A stretch of 6,667 nt of DNA. It comes from Lachnospiraceae bacterium. Lineage in GTDB: Bacteria; Bacillota; Clostridia; Lachnospirales; Lachnospiraceae. The stretch is taken from positions 1-6,667 of the forward strand of contig JAEDOO010000104.1 of the NCBI GenBank assembly GCA_016301965.1, given 5' to 3'. A program made the translations under genes and the position numbers. Below, in pieces: positions 1 through 6,337 of the stretch; the stretch's first letter is position 1; each line of letters opens with the position of its first letter. The notes under the pieces are model-generated. The model searched no databases. It had not been told where the DNA came from and was given only the letters and a program-made list of their open reading frames with translations.

Positions 1-111
1 CCCTGCCCTCTATATATTCCCTCCTACGCTCCGTCTGCGCGCGCGTCGAGCCTATGGTCTCGACCTGCGTGCTCGGGAAGTCGCTAGGGAGGGAATATAT
101 AGAGGGCAGGG
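1..111. repeat. Long imperfect palindrome with 24-bp perfect arms (possible MITE-like or REP-like unit)
   Basis: Bases 1-24 are the exact reverse complement of bases 88-111. The arms carry a TATATATT core flanked by C-rich (left) or G-rich (right) sequence. Inside, GTCGAG at 45-50 pairs with CTCGAC at 59-64 around an 8-nt loop, and GCGCGC at 39-44 pairs with GCGTGC at 67-72 with one G-T wobble. The inner hairpin is nearly concentric with the outer arms, so the whole unit can fold into one long cruciform or RNA hairpin. The interior is GC-rich with an alternating GC run at 37-45. No open reading frame of note lies in it. It starts at the first base of the window, so its true left edge and any target-site duplication cannot be seen. 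It lies 44 bases past the stop of the nucleoside hydrolase gene and could end that transcript, but no T-run is visible within it. Being a dispersed repeat is an inference from the architecture. Confidence 0.75.
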
Positions 112-155
112 TGGGATGCTTTTCTGCCATTTACTTTGTTGGTGAATTTAGTGTG

Positions 156-1085
156 TTAATTGTATTTCTGGATCTGGTGTTCTATCAGGTTCCAGAAGCC
201 TTCGGTGTTGAGGTTGACGGCTACGTGGCAGTTGGGTTTGAGGCCGGTGGTGTTGTAGTAGTCGCAGTAGGTGCGGCCGTAGCCTTCCTGGGTGGAGGTG
301 TCGATGGTGACGTTCATTTCACGGAAGGTGATCAGGTCGGGCTGCTGGAGGATGGCGACAGCCACGGGGTCGTGTACGGGGGCTTTTGGCATGCCGTAGG
401 CGCGATTTTCGGCTTCGCAGTAGGGGATCATGAGGTCGTGGAACAGTTTGGCTGCCGGGTTTTTGTGGGCGCTCATGCGGGTTATGGTTTCGGCATCGCA
501 GAGGGCCTTCAGTGTTACGTCGAGGCCGGCCATATAGAGGTCGGCGCCGCTGGTGAAAACGATTTTGGCGGCTTCTGGATCGGCGTACATGTTGAATTCG
601 GCTGCGGGGGTTACGTTTCCAAGGGTCATGGAGCCACCCATGAGGACGATTCTGTCGATGTGGGACAGGACCGTGGGGGCAAGGCGCAGGGCCATAGCGA
701 TATTGGTCATGGGTCCGGTGACCAGAAGGGTCACCGGTTCTGTGGCTGCCAGCAGGGTTTTTACGAGCCAGTTTACGGCATGTTCTGTTTCCTGGTGTTT
801 CGGCATGCACTGTTCGTCAAAACCGTCCAGGCCGGTGTCTCCGTGAATTTCCGGTGCAATGACGGGTGCGCGAAGAAGAGGTCTTTCACATCCCCGAAAT
901 ACAGGAGCTTCTATACCTAACCAGGCGCTCAGGCGCTGGGCGTTATTGAAGGTATGGGATACCGTGTGGTTTCCAGCCACAGTTGTAATGCCCAAAAGTT
1001 CATAATTCTCGTCTTTTCCCAGCATCATCAGCGCTATAGCATCGTCTCTGCCGGGATCACAGTCCATGATCAATGGTTTTTTCAT
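156..1085 (-). CDS. Nucleoside hydrolase, IunH/Rih family (inosine-uridine preferring type)
   Basis: Predicted cytoplasmic N-ribohydrolase of 309 residues, close to the family's usual length. Family members hydrolyse the N-glycosidic bond of nucleosides to give free base and ribose for salvage. The N-terminal calcium site is intact: DCDPGRDDA at residues 8-16, with Asp10, Asp14 and Asp15 at the classic positions. Other family motifs are VAGNH (36-40), HGDTGLDG (81-88), TGPMTN (123-128), EFNMYADPEAA (163-173) and the late His238-Asp239 pair (VHDP), which supplies the active-site His and a calcium ligand in group I enzymes. No signal peptide is seen. The ATG start puts the DCDPG motif where homologues have it and has a modest GAGAGGT site about 4 nt upstream. 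It follows ABC subunit B by 22 nt with no terminator between, so it is probably the last gene of the marR operon. Codons for about residue 55 onward are far GC-richer than the neighbouring genes. Preference for purine or pyrimidine nucleosides cannot be read from the sequence. Confidence 0.93.
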   Translation of the reverse strand: MKKPLIMDCDPGRDDAIALMMLGKDENYELLGITTVAGNHTVSHTFNNAQRLSAWLGIEAPVFRGCERPLLRAPVIAPEIHGDTGLDGFDEQCMPKHQETEHAVNWLVKTLLAATEPVTLLVTGPMTNIAMALRLAPTVLSHIDRIVLMGGSMTLGNVTPAAEFNMYADPEAAKIVFTSGADLYMAGLDVTLKALCDAETITRMSAHKNPAAKLFHDLMIPYCEAENRAYGMPKAPVHDPVAVAILQQPDLITFREMNVTIDTSTQEGYGRTYCDYYNTTGLKPNCHVAVNLNTEGFWNLIEHQIQKYN

Positions 1086-1107
1086 ATTTACCTCTCACTA
1101 AATAACC

Positions 1108-3036
1108 TTATGCGTTCATTGCAATTCCCGTATACAACTGGTAATATTTACCTTTCTGAGCGATCAGTTCTTCGTGATTGCCTCTCTCGATGATTCTTCC
1201 CTGTTCCAGTACCATGATACAATCACTGTTGCGGATAGTGGACAGGCGGTGAGCAATGACGAAGGTGGTTCTGCCTTTCATCAGTTTATCCATACCATCC
1301 TGTACCAGGCGTTCTGTTCGGGTATCGATGGAGCTGGTGGCTTCATCCAGAATCAGGATCGGCGGGTCCGCGATAGCTGCACGGGCAATGGCCAGAAGCT
1401 GTCTCTGTCCCTGACTCAGATTGGCTCCGTCATTGTGGAGTATAGTATTGTATCCTTCCGGCAGACGGGAGATAAAACCATCTGCATTGGCCAGTCTGGC
1501 AGCTGCATAAACTTCCTCATCGGTAGCATCCAGTTTTCCGTAACGTATGTTTTCCATAACAGTTCCTGTAAACAGATGCGTATCCTGCAATACAATACCC
1601 AGAGAACGGCGAAGATCAGACTTTTTGATCTTATTTATGTTAATGCCGTCATAACGGATTTTTCCATCCTGAATATCGTAAAATCGAGTAATTAAGTTGA
1701 TGATCGTTGTTTTTCCGGCACCGGTAGAACCAACGAAAGCAATTTTTTGTCCCGGAGTGGCATACAGGTCGATATCATGCAGGATGGTCTTTTCGGGCAC
1801 ATAACCAAAATCAACATCTCTGAAATGCATATCTCCCTTTAATTCCACATAATCAGTGCCGCTGCCATCCTGATGGGTGTGTTTCCAGGCCCACATACCG
1901 GTACGTTCTGATGTTTCCTGAAGATTTCCATTGCTGTCTTTCTGCGCATTGACAAGTGTAACATATCCATCATCCACCTCCGGTTTTTCATCCAGAAGCT
2001 TGAAAATACGGTCTGCTCCGGCAAGTGCCATAACGATGGCATTGAGCTGCTGGCTGATCTGGTTGATGGGCATGTTAAAGCTCTTATTAAAGGTCAAAAA
2101 GCTTGCCAGTTTGCCCAAAGTCAGTCCGCCGAAACCTCCGATGGCCATTGCACCGCCGACGATGGCAATCAGTACATAACTGATATTGCCGATCTGGGCA
2201 TTAATGGGCATCAGGATATTGGCAAAGGTATTGGCATTTTTTGCACTGTCGAAAAGCTGGTCGTTCAGTTCATTAAAATGGTCAATGCTCTGCTCTTCAT
2301 GGCAGAATACCTTGATAACTTTCTGACCATTCATATGTTCCTCAATATAACCATTGACCTTGCCCAGATCTCTCTGCTGTGCCAGGAAGTAACGGCCGCT
2401 GAGTCCGGCTACATTTTTTGTCACAAACAGCATAACTATTACCATGGCCAGGGTAACGCCCGTAAGCGGTATACTAAGCTTTATCATGCAGATCACTACA
2501 CTGACGATCGTCACAGAACTGTTGACAAACTGCGGTATACTCTGGCTGATCATCTGACGCAGTGTATCAATATCGTTTGTATAGATCGACATGATATCAC
2601 CATGGGAATGGGTATCAAAGTAAGAGATCGGCAGGGACTCCATATGAGCAAACATGGCATCTCTGAGATTTCTCAATGTTCCCTGGGTAACCACAACCAT
2701 GATCTGATTATAGATCAAAGCAGACAACACACCCAGAAGATAAAATCCTGCCACACGCACAATTGCTGCGGTCAGCGGTCCGAAATCGGGATTCTGATTG
2801 CCAAGCATCGGAACGATATACACATCGATCAGCTGCTGCATGAACATGGTACCCTGCACGTTACAGAGAACACCCACAAAGATCAGCACAATGACCACGC
2901 ACATCTGCGGTCCGTACAGATGCATCAGATACCCCATCAGCCGGCCGAAAATCTTTCCGGGATTTTCAAGTTTCGGTTTCGGACCACGGTTTTTCGGGCC
3001 CGGGCCTTTAAATGTTCTTGCTTTTTCTTCTGCCAT
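1108..3036 (-). CDS. ABC exporter half-transporter, catalytic-site subunit (BmrD/YheH-like)
   Basis: A 642-residue half-transporter: exporter-type membrane domain (about 40-340) then ATPase domain (about 400-640). Walker A is GSTGAGKT (436-443), Q-loop Gln484, Walker B LILDE with catalytic Glu565, and switch His596 (AHRLST); all are canonical. The signature motif is LSQGQ (540-544) instead of LSGGQ, the degenerate member expected in a heterodimeric exporter. The N-terminus has a basic, Pro/Gly/Lys-rich cytoplasmic tail (1-28), and a polar linker of about 50 residues (351-400, containing TGMWAWK) precedes the ATPase domain. The length and linker resemble B. subtilis BmrD/YheH. The start codon overlaps the stop of subunit A by one base (TAATG) and has an excellent AAGGAGGT site 8 nt upstream, so the two are translated together. 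The probable role is export of drugs or other hydrophobic compounds from the cytoplasm or inner leaflet. The substrate is not identifiable; lipid or peptide export is possible. Confidence 0.95.
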   Translation of the reverse strand: MAEEKARTFKGPGPKNRGPKPKLENPGKIFGRLMGYLMHLYGPQMCVVIVLIFVGVLCNVQGTMFMQQLIDVYIVPMLGNQNPDFGPLTAAIVRVAGFYLLGVLSALIYNQIMVVVTQGTLRNLRDAMFAHMESLPISYFDTHSHGDIMSIYTNDIDTLRQMISQSIPQFVNSSVTIVSVVICMIKLSIPLTGVTLAMVIVMLFVTKNVAGLSGRYFLAQQRDLGKVNGYIEEHMNGQKVIKVFCHEEQSIDHFNELNDQLFDSAKNANTFANILMPINAQIGNISYVLIAIVGGAMAIGGFGGLTLGKLASFLTFNKSFNMPINQISQQLNAIVMALAGADRIFKLLDEKPEVDDGYVTLVNAQKDSNGNLQETSERTGMWAWKHTHQDGSGTDYVELKGDMHFRDVDFGYVPEKTILHDIDLYATPGQKIAFVGSTGAGKTTIINLITRFYDIQDGKIRYDGININKIKKSDLRRSLGIVLQDTHLFTGTVMENIRYGKLDATDEEVYAAARLANADGFISRLPEGYNTILHNDGANLSQGQRQLLAIARAAIADPPILILDEATSSIDTRTERLVQDGMDKLMKGRTTFVIAHRLSTIRNSDCIMVLEQGRIIERGNHEELIAQKGKYYQLYTGIAMNA

Positions 3037-4790
3037 TACAGTGTACCTCCTTCCTCAATATCAAAATCTCCGGATCCGGAAGTCTGGGATTCGTAGACAT
3101 CACGATAAATCGCATTATTTGCCAGCAATTCCTCATGGGTTCCGTAACCATTGATCCTTCCATCCTCCAGAACAATGATATGGTCCGCAGACTCAATACT
3201 GGAAACTCGCTGCGCAATAATGATTTTCGTGGTGCCTGGAATATGGGTCGCCATCGCTTTTCGAATACGGGCATCCGTTGCCGTATCTACGGCACTGGTA
3301 CTGTCATCCAAAATAAGTACTTTCGGATTTTTCAACAGCGCTCTGGCAATACACAGACGCTGCTTCTGTCCGCCGGAAACATTGGTACCGCCCTGCTCGA
3401 TATAGGTATCGTAACCTTCCGGCATTTTTTCGATAAATTCATCGGCACAGGCCAGACGACAGGCTTCTTTGCATTCCTCATCGGTGGCATCCTTGTTGCC
3501 CCATTTCAGGTTGTTCAGGATCGTGCCGGAAAACAGAACGTTTTTCTGTAAAACCATGGCTACATTATTACGAAGGGTCTCCAGATCATAAGTACGGACA
3601 TCCTTACCACCAACGTATACAGTGCCCTCCTCCACATCATACAGGCGGCTGATCAGGTTCACCAGACTGGATTTGGAAGAACCGGTACCACCGATAATAC
3701 CGATGGTCTCTCCGGATTTTATATCCAGATTGATGTTCTGGAGTACATACTGTCCGCTGCCTTTTCTGTAGGAAAAGCTCACATGGTCAAAGCGAATGCT
3801 GCCATCTTCGATTTCAAAATCCGGATTTTCCGGATTGACAAGATCTGCTTTCTCCTCAAGAACCTCTGCCACACGCTTCGCGCTGGCTCCACTCATGGTG
3901 ATCATAACAAATACCATGGACAGCATCATCAGACTCATCAGGATATTCATGCAATAGGTCAGAAGGCTCATCAGTTCACCTGTGGTCAGAGTATTCTGTA
4001 CGATCATCTTGGCACCCAGCCAGGAGATCAGAATAATACAGGTATAGACGGTCAGCTGCATAATGGGCATATTGGCCACAACGATACGCTCTGCCCGGAC
4101 AAACATGCGATAAACATTCTCGCTGGCCTTGTGAAAACGGTTCTTTTCATAGTCTTCCCGCACATAGGCTTTGACTACACGGATAGAGGAGACATTTTCC
4201 TGTACACTGGCGTTTAGATCATCATATTTTTTAAAGGTTGCCTCAAAATATTTTGCTGCCTTCGGCACCATGATACAGAGAACTGTCCCCAGAAAAAATA
4301 CTGCGATCAGATAAATTGAGGCCAGCCGTGCATTGATCAGGAAAGCCATGATCATAGCCGTAACCAGACTGATGGGTGCCCGGACAAACATACGCAGGAT
4401 CATCTGATAAGCATTTTGCAGGTTCGTTACATCCGTGGTCATACGGGTCACCAGACCGGCAGTGCTGTACTTGTCAATATTGGAAAAAGAAAAGGTCTGA
4501 ATATTTTCATACATGGATTTCCTTAAGTTTCTGGCAAAACCAGCGGATGCCTCCGCACCGAATTTACCGCCCAGCACACCAAACAGCAGGCCGCAGAAAG
4601 CTGCCACAACCATGATTGCGCCAACTTTATAGATATGCGCCATATTGCCGGCATTGACCCCATCGTCAATAATGGATGCCATTAAAAGAGGTATGAACAT
4701 CTCAAAGATAACCTCCATAATCATACAAAGAGGTGTAAGAATAGATACCTTCTTAAACTCTTTGATCTGTCCCATAAGAGTTTTCAGCAT
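3036..4790 (-). CDS. ABC exporter half-transporter, degenerate-site subunit (BmrC/YheI-like)
   Basis: A 584-residue half-transporter, near the length of B. subtilis BmrC/YheI. Probable membrane helices lie around residues 15-42, 56-76, 132-152, 156-178, 240-262 and 272-298, with the ATPase domain from about 330. Walker A is GGTGSSKS (367-374), with Ser in place of the usual Gly before Lys373. Q-loop is Gln415 and the signature VSGGQ (471-475) is intact. Walker B is LILDD, with Asp496 where the catalytic Glu should be, and the switch position is Gln527 (IIAQRV) rather than His. These are the hallmarks of the degenerate-site subunit of heterodimeric exporters such as TM287/288 and BmrCD. Its intact signature should complete the active ATP site formed by the partner's Walker motifs. 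The start has AAAGGAG 7 nt upstream, lying in the last codons of the marR-type gene, which ends 4 nt before, so coupling is likely. The substrate is unknown. Confidence 0.95.
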   Translation of the reverse strand: MLKTLMGQIKEFKKVSILTPLCMIMEVIFEMFIPLLMASIIDDGVNAGNMAHIYKVGAIMVVAAFCGLLFGVLGGKFGAEASAGFARNLRKSMYENIQTFSFSNIDKYSTAGLVTRMTTDVTNLQNAYQMILRMFVRAPISLVTAMIMAFLINARLASIYLIAVFFLGTVLCIMVPKAAKYFEATFKKYDDLNASVQENVSSIRVVKAYVREDYEKNRFHKASENVYRMFVRAERIVVANMPIMQLTVYTCIILISWLGAKMIVQNTLTTGELMSLLTYCMNILMSLMMLSMVFVMITMSGASAKRVAEVLEEKADLVNPENPDFEIEDGSIRFDHVSFSYRKGSGQYVLQNINLDIKSGETIGIIGGTGSSKSSLVNLISRLYDVEEGTVYVGGKDVRTYDLETLRNNVAMVLQKNVLFSGTILNNLKWGNKDATDEECKEACRLACADEFIEKMPEGYDTYIEQGGTNVSGGQKQRLCIARALLKNPKVLILDDSTSAVDTATDARIRKAMATHIPGTTKIIIAQRVSSIESADHIIVLEDGRINGYGTHEELLANNAIYRDVYESQTSGSGDFDIEEGGTL

Positions 4791-4794
4791 GTTA

Positions 4795-5262
4795 TCACTC
4801 CTTTACATTTTGCTTGATTTTATTTAAAACACGGATAAATATGCATAATTCTTCATCCGTGATGTTTTCCCGATACATCTGTTCATCCAACCGAAACTGA
4901 GTTCCCATTTTGTCTTCATATTCCCGTCCCTTGTCCGTAAGGACCAGTTTTTTAAGACGGGCATCACGGGGAACACTGATTCGCTCGATAAAACCTTTTT
5001 TTTCCATCAGCTTGATAATACCGGCTACTGTGGATTTAGTAATCCCGAATTCTTTCTCAATATCTTTCTGGAAAATATCTTTATCCTGATTCAGCACGAG
5101 ATACTTTACGATCCATCCGTTCATCACCGTTACCTGGTCGTAACCGTATTTACGACCCTGCGCCAGCATGTTCCGAAAGATCAGATTATCCAGTTCATGT
5201 ATGGCTTTGCCCAGATGAAACTCTGCCGAATTCTGCTGCATGTCATGGTCACCTTTACACAC
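4795..5262 (-). CDS. MarR-family transcriptional regulator, probable operon repressor
   Basis: A 155-residue winged-helix regulator of typical MarR length. Helical dimerisation segments flank a central DNA-binding domain: the helix-turn-helix runs about 62-88 (KDIEKEFGITKSTVAGIIKL) and the wing about 93-110, with the family's D-x-R signature at Asp100/Arg102 (PRDARLKKLVLTDKG). MarR proteins bind palindromic operators as dimers, usually repressing their own operon until a ligand or oxidant releases them. It is the first gene of the exporter operon and lies downstream of a strong promoter that overlaps TTCG/CGAA repeats, so it is probably the autorepressor. The chosen start is GTG at 5262, with near-perfect AGGGAGGTGA 7-8 nt upstream. 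An in-frame ATG at 5241, with its own AAAGGTGA 7 nt upstream, would give a protein 7 residues shorter and fits homologue starts as well. Two cysteines remain if the longer form is used (Cys2, Cys140). The inducing signal cannot be inferred. Confidence 0.92.
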   Translation of the reverse strand: MCKGDHDMQQNSAEFHLGKAIHELDNLIFRNMLAQGRKYGYDQVTVMNGWIVKYLVLNQDKDIFQKDIEKEFGITKSTVAGIIKLMEKKGFIERISVPRDARLKKLVLTDKGREYEDKMGTQFRLDEQMYRENITDEELCIFIRVLNKIKQNVKE

Positions 5263-5270
5263 GGTAAAAT

Positions 5271-5279
5271 CACCTCCCT
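5271..5279 (-). promoter_or_regulatory. Strong ribosome binding site deciding the GTG start of the marR-type gene
   Basis: The minus strand reads AGGGAGGTGA, close to the full complement of the 16S rRNA tail, 7-8 nt before GTG at 5262. This distance suits GTG and is too long (about 28 nt) for the in-frame ATG at 5241. A second, weaker AAAGGTGA stands 7 nt before that ATG, so a second internal start is possible. Confidence 0.75.
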
Positions 5280-5280
5280 C

Positions 5281-5332
5281 TTAAGTTCGGGCATATATTG
5301 TTCGGGAACGAACAATTCGTTTGCGAACTTAA
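5281..5332. promoter_or_regulatory. Putative MarR operator array: TTCG/CGAA half-sites at 15-bp spacing
   Basis: Three TTCG half-sites start at 5286, 5301 and 5316, exactly 15 bp apart, and CGAA half-sites start at 5309 and 5324, also 15 bp apart. They give two TTCG-N4-CGAA palindromes, at 5301-5312 and 5316-5327. The first extends to an 8-bp perfect inverted repeat (ATTGTTCG 5297-5304 with CGAACAAT 5309-5316). In addition TTAAGTTCG (5281-5289) is the exact reverse complement of CGAACTTAA (5324-5332), so an outer palindrome encloses the array. The array runs from the last base of the -10 box over the expected transcription start and into the leader, ending next to the ribosome binding site. 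Binding here should block transcription initiation. That the MarR protein encoded just downstream binds it is inferred from position and symmetry. Confidence 0.75.
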
Positions 5333-5360
5333 TTCTAGGACAGTTTTCCCCTATTGTCAA
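5332..5360 (-). promoter_or_regulatory. Sigma-A-type promoter of the marR-ABC-ABC-nucleoside hydrolase operon
   Basis: On the minus strand a perfect -35 TTGACA (5360-5355) is followed after exactly 17 nt by TAGAAT (5337-5332), one base from the consensus -10. An A-rich tract at about 5382-5361 precedes the -35 and could act as an UP element. Transcription should begin near 5325, giving a leader of about 62 nt. There is no extended -10 TG. The promoter is strong by sequence, so low basal expression would depend on the overlapping operator array. Confidence 0.88.
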
Positions 5361-5456
5361 TTATGTTTTTATCTATTTTCACTGAATTTTCACATGTACA
5401 GTTTCGACTTCATCTGTCTCCCATGTCGTAACAATATCTTTCTCGCACCAAGAAGT

Positions 5457-5524
5457 AAAAAAAGTCAGCTAAAAAAGTGGAAGAAATCAGAGTAACTTCT
5501 GATTTTCAACTTTCTTAGCTGACT
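5457..5524 (-). terminator. Rho-independent terminator with a long stem, downstream of the RNA methyltransferase gene
   Basis: AGTCAGCTAA at 5463-5472 is the reverse complement of TTAGCTGACT at 5515-5524. Pairing continues imperfectly inward to ATCAGA (5486-5491) with TCTGAT (5498-5503) around a 6-nt loop, giving a stem of roughly 27 bp with a few mismatches and one bulge. Read on the minus strand the hairpin is followed by seven T (5463-5457). No T-run follows on the plus strand, so it acts in one direction only. It separates the methyltransferase unit from the marR operon promoter, about 100 bp further on. Confidence 0.85.
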
Positions 5525-5599
5525 GTTCCCATTATTTAATATCATTTCCAGAGTATTACCGACGGCATCTGCATGAATAAAATCTATTATCGGGCAGCT

Positions 5600-6325
5600 T
5601 TACGCCTTCGTAAATTCGTAAATCGCTATTCCCGCTGCCAATGACAGGTTCAGAGAGTCGATATTGTCCGTATGGCGGATACGTACGCTCTGCCCTTCCT
5701 GAAGGAACTCATCCGGAAGTCCTGTGGCTTCGTTGCCGAAGACCAGAGAATACAGCTCTTCTTTATTTCTCTGCAGCTGATCCAGCCCCACAGAACCTTT
5801 CAGCATAAACGGATACATATTTCTGCCTTCGCCATACGCACTTTTGTACTCCGCAAAGCTGTCAAAATACTGAAAATTCAAGCGGAACAAAGATCCCATG
5901 GATGCCCTTACAGTCTTTGGATGACAGATGGCCGCTCCCGGACGAATAATAGCCAGATCCGGCAGCCCGAAACCTACTGCCGTACGAATGATCGTACCCA
6001 GATTTCCCATATCACTGGGATTCACCAGAACCACATGAGGGCGATCCATGGCAAGAACGCTCTCATGTTTCTTAAAAACACCCACAACCAGACAGTTCTC
6101 CTTGTCCCGGATCCGCTGGATGACTTTGTCGTTCTGCTCACAAGGAATCCCCTGTCTTTGACAGATGCTTTGCAGCTTATTGCGGATCGCATCTGAAGTC
6201 TGTGAATGATACAGTACTTCTATAGCTTCCTGCGGACGGTTTTCTATCAGTTCAAATGTGGGAAAAGGTCCGAAGCAATAGGAATACTCTGCTTTATCAT
6301 TATATCTTTTATATGGTAACTGCAT
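5600..6325 (-). CDS. SpoU/TrmH-family RNA 2'-O-ribose methyltransferase
   Basis: Predicted SAM-dependent enzyme that methylates the 2'-hydroxyl of a ribose in rRNA or tRNA; the target nucleoside cannot be told from sequence. Numbered from the GTG three bases upstream, the three SpoU motifs are intact: motif 1 at 103-120 (N-P-S-D-M-G-N-L-G with Arg115), motif 2 LVFGNEATGLP (195-205) and motif 3 ending SLNLSLAAG (225-233). These form the trefoil-knot SAM site, and Asn103, Arg115 and Ser225/Asn227 match the catalytic positions of the family. Residues 1-95 form an N-terminal region with a GPFPTFELIENRP segment, resembling the substrate-binding region of larger SpoU enzymes. ATG at 6325 is preferred because AGGAG is 5 nt upstream; the adjacent in-frame GTG at 6328 would leave only 2 nt. 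This gives 241 residues. It begins 12 nt after the stop of the surface-protein gene, and its ribosome binding site is in that gap, so they are probably cotranscribed. Confidence 0.93.
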   Translation of the reverse strand: MQLPYKRYNDKAEYSYCFGPFPTFELIENRPQEAIEVLYHSQTSDAIRNKLQSICQRQGIPCEQNDKVIQRIRDKENCLVVGVFKKHESVLAMDRPHVVLVNPSDMGNLGTIIRTAVGFGLPDLAIIRPGAAICHPKTVRASMGSLFRLNFQYFDSFAEYKSAYGEGRNMYPFMLKGSVGLDQLQRNKEELYSLVFGNEATGLPDEFLQEGQSVRIRHTDNIDSLNLSLAAGIAIYEFTKA

Positions 6326-6330
6326 CACGA

Positions 6331-6336
6331 CTCCTG
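6331..6336 (-). promoter_or_regulatory. Ribosome binding site deciding the ATG start of the RNA methyltransferase
   Basis: The minus strand reads CAGGAG, then TCGTG, then ATG. The spacing of 5 nt suits ATG at 6325, whereas the GTG at 6328 would be only 2 nt away. The site sits between the stop codon of the upstream gene (6338-6340) and this start. Confidence 0.7.
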
Positions 6337-6337
6337 T

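Larger units (their letters stand above)
5263..5599. other. 337-bp intergenic region between the RNA methyltransferase and marR-type genes
   Basis: Both flanking genes point the same way, so this space holds the end of one transcript and the start of the next. From right to left it contains 75 bp with no visible signal (5525-5599), the long-stem terminator (5457-5524), an A/T-rich stretch of about 75 bp with no gene, the promoter with its A-rich upstream tract, the operator array and the marR ribosome binding site. No small reading frame with a convincing ribosome binding site was seen. Confidence 0.7.

Noticed and set aside
319..810. Minus-strand open frame of 163 codons in another frame of the nucleoside hydrolase gene
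   Set aside because: The product is Arg/Pro/His-rich low-complexity sequence, typical of a shifted frame in a GC-rich gene, and lies wholly inside a well-supported gene.
54..920. Long plus-strand open frame of 288 codons opposite the nucleoside hydrolase gene
   Set aside because: It is antisense to a gene with clear family motifs. Its product is Gly/Val-rich with no recognisable domain, and it begins inside the palindrome. It arises from the GC-rich composition of the opposite strand.
1086..1107. Possible terminator or promoter between ABC subunit B and the nucleoside hydrolase
   Set aside because: The 22-nt gap contains only a modest ribosome binding site, with no hairpin or T-run and no room for a promoter.
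2278..3096. Plus-strand open frame of 272 codons opposite ABC subunit B
   Set aside because: It is antisense to strongly conserved transporter sequence, His-rich, has no domain, and no suitable ribosome binding site was seen.
5281..5332. Short CRISPR-like array suggested by the 15-bp periodicity
   Set aside because: The units are only 15 bp with no spacers and are palindromic half-sites at a promoter, so operator sites explain them better.
5197..5495. Small plus-strand frames across the marR promoter region
   Set aside because: They overlap the promoter, operators and terminator, lack a good ribosome binding site, and have no recognisable product.
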